Positions 1-5,991 of a stretch of DNA of 10,931 nt are shown one piece after another. This stretch comes from Bacteroidales bacterium (GTDB lineage Bacteria > Bacteroidota > Bacteroidia > Bacteroidales > JAADJA01): contig JAOZOC010000060.1 in NCBI GenBank assembly GCA_029933495.1, positions 1 to 10,931 of the forward strand, read 5' to 3'. The translations under genes were made by a program, and so were the position numbers. Positions within the stretch are counted from its first letter, which is position 1. Each line of letters begins with the position of its first letter. Under the pieces are notes generated by a model, which saw only the letters and a list, made by a program, of their open reading frames with translations, made no database searches and had not been told where the DNA came from.

Positions 1-2
1 GT

Positions 3-1616
3 AAACAAAGCTTTAATGGAAAAACCATTGACAGGTATGATAAAGGTTTCATAAATGAAAGAGAAAACTTTTATCACAAACCCATTACAAACCTGAACTG
101 GTATGCTCAATGGAGTGAAAAAGTTTCTCAGTTTACTACGGTCTATTATTCCGGTGGTACAGGTGGTGGTACAGGGACTTATGGCAAAATTCAATATGAT
201 TACTCTGGTCCTTCAAGAGTTGCCGACTGGAACGCTACAATCGACAGCAACCTGTCACAATCTTATACCAGACAAGGTATCCTCAGAAACTCTGTGAATA
301 ACCAATGGACCATTGGTGCAATCTCCAAAGTAAAAGTTGCTTTCAATGAAAAATTTAAAATGCAATTTGGCATTGACTGGAGAACTGCAGAAATTGGCCA
401 CTACAGGGAAGTACGTGATTTACTAGGCCTTACCTCATATACATATACGGGTAATCAATTTGATACTGACCCAAGTCAGCAAGAAAAAGGATTAGGTGAT
501 AAAATTGCTTATCATAACACAAATACTGTCGATTGGCTTGGTGGTTATGCTCAAGCTGAATATACAACAGGAAACTTGTCAATTTATGGTACAGTAGGGT
601 ATTCAATGATAAAATACTCTTACGTTAATCATTTCAAAACTGCCGACACATTAGCTAATGGAAATCCAGATATCAGCAGCGGGGAACTGTCATCGAATAC
701 AGACTGGATTAGTGGTTATCAAATTAAAGGTGGTGCTAACTATAATATTTCTGAAACATTCAGCGTATTTGGTAATGTTGGTGTAATTTCTAAAGTACCT
801 ATCTTCGATAATGTAATTAACGATGCAGATGGAACTGTTGCACAGGATCCTAAAAATGAAAAATTCGTTTCATTTGAGGTTGGAGTTATTTATAACTCTG
901 TAAATGACAAACTGAGATTAAAAGGTAATTATTATTATACCACCTGGAAAGACAGGTCTTTTACAAGAAGTGTCAGAATTGACTCCGCTACAACGGGAAT
1001 AGCGTTTATTACTGGTATGCAGCAAAACCATAGTGGTTTTGAATTTGAAGGAACTTACCGTCCTATTCAATTGGTTGGATTCGGTGCAGTAGCTTCAATT
1101 GCAAACTGGAAATACATGAATGATGTTAATGCAACAATTAAAGATTATGACAATGCAAGTGGTGGCATTATTGAAGATTCTGTTAATGTTTACGCAAAAG
1201 ACCTGAAAGTTGGTGACGCTCCACAAACTCAGTTTGGATTATATGCAACATTATACCCAGTTAAAGGAATGAATATTATGTTTACCTGGAAGTATAATGC
1301 AAATTATTATGCAGATTTCGATCCAATAAGAAGGGATAATGAAGCTGACAGAGGTCAGGTATGGCAACTTCCATCATACTCTGTATTCGATTTGCACTTC
1401 GGCTATCAGATTCCTTTAAAAGGCAAAGTTGGCCTGGATATATTTGCGCACGTCTTTAACCTCTTCGATACTTTCTACGTTCAGGATGCTCTTGACAATA
1501 GTGCATATAATGGAAACACTGGTCCAAATGATGAATTTAATCATGATGTAAACAGAGCTGAAGTTTTTCTTGGTTTACCAAGAACATTCAACGTAGGCGT
1601 TAAAATTTCATTATAA
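3..1616 (+). CDS. TonB-dependent outer-membrane receptor, C-terminal part (5' end outside window)
   Basis: The reading frame is open from base 3 to a TAA at 1614-1616, giving 537 residues. The GTG at 294 is internal and not the real start. The protein is a run of alternating amphipathic strands with many aromatic girdle residues and Gly/Asn/Asp-rich turns, as expected for the 22-strand beta-barrel of a TonB-dependent receptor. It ends in a typical barrel-closing strand (PRTFNVGVKISL), preceded by the family-typical segment DIFAHVFNLFDTFY. The signal peptide, carboxypeptidase-like domain and plug must lie upstream of the window. The family imports ligands such as siderophores, cobalamin or glycans across the outer membrane using TonB energy. 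The ligand cannot be read from this part, and no SusD partner follows. A Gly/Thr-rich turn (GGTGGGTGT) lies at residues 51-59 of the visible part. A strong terminator follows directly, so this is probably the end of its transcription unit. Confidence 0.88.
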   Translation, partial: KQSFNGKTIDRYDKGFINERENFYHKPITNLNWYAQWSEKVSQFTTVYYSGGTGGGTGTYGKIQYDYSGPSRVADWNATIDSNLSQSYTRQGILRNSVNNQWTIGAISKVKVAFNEKFKMQFGIDWRTAEIGHYREVRDLLGLTSYTYTGNQFDTDPSQQEKGLGDKIAYHNTNTVDWLGGYAQAEYTTGNLSIYGTVGYSMIKYSYVNHFKTADTLANGNPDISSGELSSNTDWISGYQIKGGANYNISETFSVFGNVGVISKVPIFDNVINDADGTVAQDPKNEKFVSFEVGVIYNSVNDKLRLKGNYYYTTWKDRSFTRSVRIDSATTGIAFITGMQQNHSGFEFEGTYRPIQLVGFGAVASIANWKYMNDVNATIKDYDNASGGIIEDSVNVYAKDLKVGDAPQTQFGLYATLYPVKGMNIMFTWKYNANYYADFDPIRRDNEADRGQVWQLPSYSVFDLHFGYQIPLKGKVGLDIFAHVFNLFDTFYVQDALDNSAYNGNTGPNDEFNHDVNRAEVFLGLPRTFNVGVKISL

Positions 1617-1635
1617 ATTATTTCAACTAAATATT

Positions 1636-1665
1636 AAAAGCCCTGGAACAATCCAGGGCTTTTTT
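1636..1665 (+). terminator. Rho-independent terminator after the TonB receptor
   Basis: A perfect 12-bp inverted repeat (AAAAGCCCTGGA at 1636-1647, TCCAGGGCTTTT at 1652-1663) encloses an ACAA loop and continues into a T run ending at 1665. It starts 19 nt after the receptor stop codon, the classic position. It ends 5 nt before the ATG of the next gene, so the next gene has almost no leader of its own. Read on the minus strand the hairpin is symmetric, but no minus-strand gene ends here. Confidence 0.9.
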
Positions 1666-1670
1666 CAATT

Positions 1671-2882
1671 ATGAAAAAAACTATTCTATTATCAGCTCTA
1701 TTGATTCTCATTTTCTCTGCTTGCCGACAGGTATCAGACAATACTAATTCAACTCCTTATGTTGTAATGCTATCCTTAGATGGCTTTCGTTGGGATTATG
1801 CCGATATGGCACCTACACCAAACCTTGATAAAATTGCAAAAATAGGGATTAAAGCCGAATCATTACAGCCATCATTTCCGTCAAAAACTTTTCCGAATCA
1901 TTACACAATTGCTACTGGCCTATATCCCGATCATCATGGAATTGTGCTTAATACATTTTATGATCCGGAAACTGACAGATATTACGCAATCAGAGACCGT
2001 AAAGCTGTTGAAGACGGAACCTTCTATGGAGGAGAACCCATCTGGAACACTGCTGAAAAGCAGGGGGTGAAAGCCGGGACATTTTTCTGGGTTGGTTCAG
2101 ATGCCGATATTCAGCAGATGCATCCCTCCTACTGGAAGAAATATGAGCACAACTTCCCCTTTGAGCAAAGAATTGACTCCGTTATTTCCTGGCTGCAACT
2201 GCCGGAAGAGAAAAGACCTCATCTTATTCTCTGGTATATGCACGAACCTGACTCAAAAGGACACAGATATGGGCCTGACAGCGAGGAAATTAAACGGGAA
2301 GTTACATATCTTGATTCGCTTGTCGGTGTGTTTATGGCAAAAGTTGAAAAACTCCCGATTGCTGATAAAATCAATATAATTGTAACCTCCGACCACGGGA
2401 TGGGAAATATTTCAGATGAAAGGAAGGTTATATTAAGTCAATCAGTTGATATGGATTGGGTTGATATTATTCAAGGCTATAATCCTAATTATATAATAAA
2501 AGCAAAAGATGGATATATTGACAGTCTATATCTACAACTAAAGCAAACACCTCATATTACAACCTGGAAAACAGGAGAATTACCGGAAAGACTACATTAC
2601 GGAACGAATTCACGTACTCTTGACCTCATTGTTGTTGCTGACAGTAGCTGGAGCATTATCGAAAAGGATAAAAAGAGGGTTGGAAACGGAACTCACGGTT
2701 ACGACAATGCAAACAAAGATATGCATGCCATCTTTTATGCTTACGGGCCGGCATTTAAGGAAAGCTACATCGCTCCTACATTTATAAATGTTGACATTTA
2801 TCCTTTAATTGCATACATTATGGGGTTAAAACCTGCAAAAAATGACGGCAATCTTAATGAAGTTATCGGGATGCTGAAATAA
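1671..2882 (+). CDS. Ectonucleotide pyrophosphatase/phosphodiesterase (NPP) family lipoprotein
   Basis: This 403-aa enzyme belongs to the type I phosphodiesterase/nucleotide pyrophosphatase family of the alkaline phosphatase superfamily. The expected two-zinc, threonine-nucleophile set is all visible: D37 (LSLDGF), T73 in SKTFPNHYTIATGLYP, N76, D194 and H198 in EPDSKGH, D241-H242 in SDHGM, and H342 in GTHGYDN. This is the arrangement known from Xanthomonas NPP and mammalian ENPPs. Residues 1-17 are a lipoprotein signal, with C18 (FSAC) as the likely lipidated cysteine, so it acts in the envelope, either periplasmic or surface-exposed. Family substrates include nucleotide pyrophosphates, dinucleotides and lysophospholipids or choline phosphodiesters, and the sequence does not let me choose. 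The signal peptide fixes the start at 1671, although the ATG sits directly behind a terminator and has no Shine-Dalgarno site. It is convergent with the next gene (12-bp gap). Confidence 0.9.
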   Translation: MKKTILLSALLILIFSACRQVSDNTNSTPYVVMLSLDGFRWDYADMAPTPNLDKIAKIGIKAESLQPSFPSKTFPNHYTIATGLYPDHHGIVLNTFYDPETDRYYAIRDRKAVEDGTFYGGEPIWNTAEKQGVKAGTFFWVGSDADIQQMHPSYWKKYEHNFPFEQRIDSVISWLQLPEEKRPHLILWYMHEPDSKGHRYGPDSEEIKREVTYLDSLVGVFMAKVEKLPIADKINIIVTSDHGMGNISDERKVILSQSVDMDWVDIIQGYNPNYIIKAKDGYIDSLYLQLKQTPHITTWKTGELPERLHYGTNSRTLDLIVVADSSWSIIEKDKKRVGNGTHGYDNANKDMHAIFYAYGPAFKESYIAPTFINVDIYPLIAYIMGLKPAKNDGNLNEVIGMLK

Positions 2883-2894
2883 GTCTGGTATGGA

Positions 2895-4775
2895 TTAAAA
2901 AAGACCCAATACCTTTTCTATTTCCGAAGCAGCTTCAATATACTCACCGGCCTCTATTAGCTGTGATGGCTGACTCAACTGCTCAATTATTTCTTCAGCC
3001 TTGTTTTCAGCAAGCTCTTTTCTGATAACAGCTTCATTTAAGGATACACGGATGCCGTTAAGCTGTTCCAGTGCAATATTTTTTCTGTGAATTTCGGATA
3101 GTTCCCTGATATTCTCCAGCGATGCATCCTTTCGACAGTATTTTACCAGATAACCGAGAGCCTCTTTTGCCTGCTGCTTAAACGATCTCGGTTCAAACCC
3201 CCAGATACCTGTTGTTGGTTTGGGTGTTGTCCTGAAAAGTGCAGGAGTCTGATTATAAACAATATCGCTAACCACGCTAAGGCCTGAAACATAAATCCTG
3301 CCATCAAGTCCGGCAGTGATCATAGCACCATCACCGGGAGCAGGTGTTTTCGACAACAGATTCCCATTGTAATCAAACGAGCACAGGTAATATCTTTGCG
3401 GTATTCTGACTGAATCTTTCGGGATTCCCCTGACAGGAATTTTTGTCATATTGTTTTTTTCTTTCTGCTTCTCAGAAAGTTCCATTTTCGCACAGGAAAG
3501 CACTATCATCCATATTTTATCGGGTGTAGCCATAACATTGGAAGCTGCCACTGCCGAAGGAGTTGATTTGCGGGCTACCAACCCTTTCATATCCTTGTCT
3601 GCAACCACCTTGTCAAGATCCGTTTTCCAAAGCAATTCACCTGTCAAAGCATCGTAAGCCGTAACCAAATTTGTACTGTAATTAATAGCCATCCCGTTAG
3701 GTGCAGTGGTTGAGGAAACCCCGTTAACACTTTTTGTGTCGTTGCTCCATACAATCTTACCGGTTTCCGTATCAACCCCGTTAAAGTATCCATCACCATC
3801 TGTCAGTACAACTATCTTACCGTCAAATGTAATAGACGGAGAAGTTCCGCTGCCTCCGAATCCTGTACTGGTAGTAAATGCAAGTTTCAGTCCATCCGGT
3901 GTTAAATCCACACCATGAATAACACCTTCATCCTCTGTATTGCCATTCGCTACAACGAAAACACGTCCTGTTTCAGGATTTACGGCTGGAGTATTTGAAC
4001 ACTGCATATTGCACCCAAAGACTGCATCCCAGGCAAACTGCCTCATCTCAGGAGCCATTTGAGTTTCCCACAAACCATCAAACATAGGAAGTGATTTCGG
4101 GCCCTTGGTACCTGGCAGTTTCAGTTTGTCAAAAAATTCTCCTGTGTTTACATCAAAAAAAGCAAGATACCCGTCAGTTGAAGATCCTCCAATGTAATTT
4201 TTTAAAAAGAAAGGAGTAATAAACATACCTTCAATGTCAAAGTCTCGCAGGTTGGAAACCCAGCGGAGCTTACCGGTATTGGTAAACGACCATATCTGAT
4301 TCCAGTCGGCCTGGTAAACATTGCCATCCTTATCAATAATGGGTGCATTAATCTCGCATCCCCAGTCCACACCTTCAAGTTCTTTTCCTTTTTCCAGTTT
4401 TTCCGATTCCCAGAGTTTATTTCCATATCTGTCAAAACAGGTTAAATTACTGTACCCTGCACCATAACCGGTTGGAAGATATACGTTCCCCTCAGGGCCT
4501 ATTGTCGGACCAATGAAAAAGCCGGCATACTTAAGATCAATCCAGGAGAATTCAATATCAGCTGTAGTGTAAAATGGAGTATAGTCAGAATTGCGAACAT
4601 CGCGATGGGCCGTCGGCCACGGACTTGAAGCATAATTATCCCCGGCATCAAGATTGCGATTACTGATAGATGACGGTGGTAACTTAATTTTCTCTTTATT
4701 TACAAATTGATCCTGGTAGTTATCGCAAGACCAGAATAATGAAATGATAAGTAATAACCAGATTGTGTTCTTCAT
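2895..4775 (-). CDS. PQQ-like beta-propeller lipoprotein with helical C-terminal tail
   Basis: This 626-aa protein begins with a lipoprotein signal (residues 1-16, C17 in FWSCDN), so it is probably anchored in the outer membrane. Residues from about 50 to 515 contain repeated blade signatures of the PQQ-like/BamB-type propeller: FDRYGNKLWES (about 114-124), FTNTGKLRWVS (164-174), FDVNTGEFFDK (207-217), VDTETGKIVWS (334-344), YDALTGELLWK (374-384) and FDYNGNLL (467-474). N-terminal WPTAHRDVRNSDY resembles the entry motif of quinoprotein-like propellers. A CNMQC pair (C255, C259) may form a disulfide. From about 530 to the end the protein becomes charged and helical, probably coiled-coil, which is not part of the propeller. 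Such propellers serve as enzymes with a bound cofactor or as scaffolds. I see no dehydrogenase domain or cytochrome motif, so a binding or scaffold role is more likely. It is transcribed divergently from the PCMD gene. Confidence 0.78.
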   Translation of the reverse strand: MKNTIWLLLIISLFWSCDNYQDQFVNKEKIKLPPSSISNRNLDAGDNYASSPWPTAHRDVRNSDYTPFYTTADIEFSWIDLKYAGFFIGPTIGPEGNVYLPTGYGAGYSNLTCFDRYGNKLWESEKLEKGKELEGVDWGCEINAPIIDKDGNVYQADWNQIWSFTNTGKLRWVSNLRDFDIEGMFITPFFLKNYIGGSSTDGYLAFFDVNTGEFFDKLKLPGTKGPKSLPMFDGLWETQMAPEMRQFAWDAVFGCNMQCSNTPAVNPETGRVFVVANGNTEDEGVIHGVDLTPDGLKLAFTTSTGFGGSGTSPSITFDGKIVVLTDGDGYFNGVDTETGKIVWSNDTKSVNGVSSTTAPNGMAINYSTNLVTAYDALTGELLWKTDLDKVVADKDMKGLVARKSTPSAVAASNVMATPDKIWMIVLSCAKMELSEKQKEKNNMTKIPVRGIPKDSVRIPQRYYLCSFDYNGNLLSKTPAPGDGAMITAGLDGRIYVSGLSVVSDIVYNQTPALFRTTPKPTTGIWGFEPRSFKQQAKEALGYLVKYCRKDASLENIRELSEIHRKNIALEQLNGIRVSLNEAVIRKELAENKAEEIIEQLSQPSQLIEAGEYIEAASEIEKVLGLF

Positions 4776-4803
4776 TATGATATTTTTCGTAAAAAAACTT
4801 TCT

Positions 4804-4833
4804 CAAAATTACTAAGATTTTCATCTTAACAAA
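4804..4833 (-). promoter_or_regulatory. Bacteroidota-type promoter for the propeller lipoprotein gene
   Basis: Read on the minus strand, TAATTTTG at 4811-4804 matches the Bacteroidota -7 consensus TAnnTTTG exactly. TTTG at 4833-4830 lies 18 bp upstream, close to the usual spacing for the -33 element. Initiation a few bases downstream would give a leader of about 20 nt before the ATG at 4775. Such short AT-rich boxes can occur by chance. Confidence 0.5.
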
Positions 4834-4942
4834 CAATTTTTAATAATTATATCTCAATTATCAGAATTCCTTCAACTCTTGTCTTACAGAACCCAATTTC
4901 AGAACTTTTTAAAGCAAAAATCTAAAAATATAAAACTTAGAC

Positions 4943-4950
4943 TATCTTTG
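4943..4950 (+). promoter_or_regulatory. -7 promoter box (TATCTTTG) for the PCMD/TonB receptor pair
   Basis: TATCTTTG is an exact match to the Bacteroidota -7 consensus TAnnTTTG and is followed by GCA, as is common at these promoters. It would start a transcript with a leader of nearly 40 nt before the ATG at 4995. No convincing -33 TTTG is visible at the usual distance. Confidence 0.6.
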
Positions 4951-4994
4951 CACAAATAAAAAAGTAATTTAAATAAAATAAAAAGAACATCGGT

Positions 4995-5933
4995 ATGAAA
5001 AAACTTTTACTCTCTATTCCAATTTATTTGATTTTTATTTTCGGTTTGCAGGCTCAAAACATTCAAATTGTCAATGCTAGTTTTGAAGAATGGGAAGATG
5101 TTTCGGTTGGTGAAGATGAACCGGTTAAGTGGAGTACTATTAAGACTTCTGACAATCCTACAATAAATGCTGTTGCGCCAGTCAATTGGGCTAAATGCGA
5201 TACAGCCCACACAGGGAATTATTCCATTAGACTTTCAAACCTGATTACTTTGATTGGTGCCGTTGCAACAGGAGGTATTACAACCGGGAGATTTCATACT
5301 ACATTTAACCCTGTTGAAGGCTATGTTTATAGTGATTTTTCTGATGATCAGTGGAATATGCCTTTTACGGGTAAACCTGACAGTATAGCAATGTGGATTA
5401 AGTATTATCCTGTTGATAATGACACATTGCAGGCAAAGTTTTTATTACACAGGGATTCATGCACAATAGGTATTTTACCTGAATATCAGGATAATGTCGT
5501 TGGGTGGGCAAAAGTTGTTCTGACAGGTGAACATGATGAATGGACAAGGGTTGCTGCCTCATTCGAATATTACAGCAATGAGAGTCCTGAGTATCTTATT
5601 GCTATGTTAACTGCGGGTGCCGGACTTGATGCCATTGGAGGCAGCGTGGCACTTTATGATGATGTTGAAATCATATACGGTGATGCTTCAGTTGCCGGCA
5701 ATTCCGTACTACCACTGAATGTATTTTATTCACAGGGTACTTTGTTTTTCAGAGATATGCCAAAAGAGTTTAAGGGCTCGCAGGTTAAGCTGATTGATTT
5801 AATGGGAAAAACAGTATTAACGAAAGATATTGAAGGAGACAGGGTTTCTGTACAAGGATTGATCAATGGCATTTATATTGCTGCCGTAACAACTGATGAA
5901 GGACGTTATACCACTAAGCTATATATCAAATAG
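4995..5933 (+). CDS. Secreted PCMD-domain protein with T9SS type A sorting tail
   Basis: This 312-aa protein starts with a Sec signal peptide (residues 1-20, likely cut at LQA|QN). The body (about 25-228) has the pattern of the PCMD family (putative carbohydrate metabolism domain). SFEEWE opens it, followed by W65, a HTGNYSIRL block (72-80), ATGGITTGRF (91-100), GKPDSIAMWIKYYP (126-139) and the closing strand VALYDDVEIIYGD (218-230), an arrangement typical of jelly-roll binding modules. The final 75 or so residues are a Por-secretion tail: LIDLMGKTVL (266-275), GLINGIYIAAV (288-298) and terminal TTKLYIK. It should therefore be exported by the type IX system and attached to the surface or released. 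No catalytic residues can be assigned, so a binding role is inferred from the fold. It precedes the TonB receptor gene by 58 bp on the same strand, which suggests the two handle the same ligand. Confidence 0.8.
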   Translation: MKKLLLSIPIYLIFIFGLQAQNIQIVNASFEEWEDVSVGEDEPVKWSTIKTSDNPTINAVAPVNWAKCDTAHTGNYSIRLSNLITLIGAVATGGITTGRFHTTFNPVEGYVYSDFSDDQWNMPFTGKPDSIAMWIKYYPVDNDTLQAKFLLHRDSCTIGILPEYQDNVVGWAKVVLTGEHDEWTRVAASFEYYSNESPEYLIAMLTAGAGLDAIGGSVALYDDVEIIYGDASVAGNSVLPLNVFYSQGTLFFRDMPKEFKGSQVKLIDLMGKTVLTKDIEGDRVSVQGLINGIYIAAVTTDEGRYTTKLYIK

Positions 5934-5966
5934 TTTTTCCAAAATACAGAGTTAATTATTTATATT

Positions 5967-5974
5967 TATTTTTG
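5967..5974 (+). promoter_or_regulatory. Possible internal promoter box (TATTTTTG) before the second TonB receptor
   Basis: TATTTTTG fits TAnnTTTG exactly and is again followed by GCA. It lies in the 58-bp gap between the PCMD gene and the receptor, only 17 nt before the ATG at 5992, so any leader would be about 10 nt. No -33 element is clear. If used, the receptor could be transcribed separately from the PCMD gene. No terminator hairpin is visible in the gap, so read-through is also likely. Confidence 0.35.
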
Positions 5975-5991
5975 CAGGGAAAACCTGAATT

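Larger units (their letters stand above)
4776..4994. other. Divergent intergenic region between the propeller lipoprotein and the PCMD gene
   Basis: These 219 bases separate two divergently transcribed genes. They are very A/T-rich and contain no ORF that I would call a gene. One promoter-like box is visible for each direction (entered separately). I see no clear operator-like palindrome between them. Confidence 0.6.

Noticed and set aside
153..176. GGTGGTACAGG tandem-like DNA repeat
   Set aside because: It is explained by a Gly/Thr-rich turn in the receptor, with only two imperfect copies.
1439..1446. TATATTTG inside the first TonB receptor as a promoter for the NPP gene
   Set aside because: It matches TAnnTTTG but lies within coding sequence with no -33 element, and a transcript from it would still meet the terminator at 1636-1665. 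Such matches are common by chance in AT-rich DNA.
294..1616. GTG at 294 as the start of a 440-aa protein
   Set aside because: The same frame is open back to base 3 with barrel-like sequence, so the gene begins outside the window.
3451..4435. Several 60-80 codon open frames within the propeller lipoprotein gene, and similar ones in the TonB receptor, NPP and SQR genes
   Set aside because: They overlap well-supported genes in other frames and show no family features or signal sequences of their own.
5933..5984. Inverted repeat GTTTTTCC / GGAAAAC between the PCMD gene and the receptor gene
   Set aside because: Only about 7 bp with a bulge and a loop of nearly 40 nt, and no T run. Not a terminator or a credible operator.
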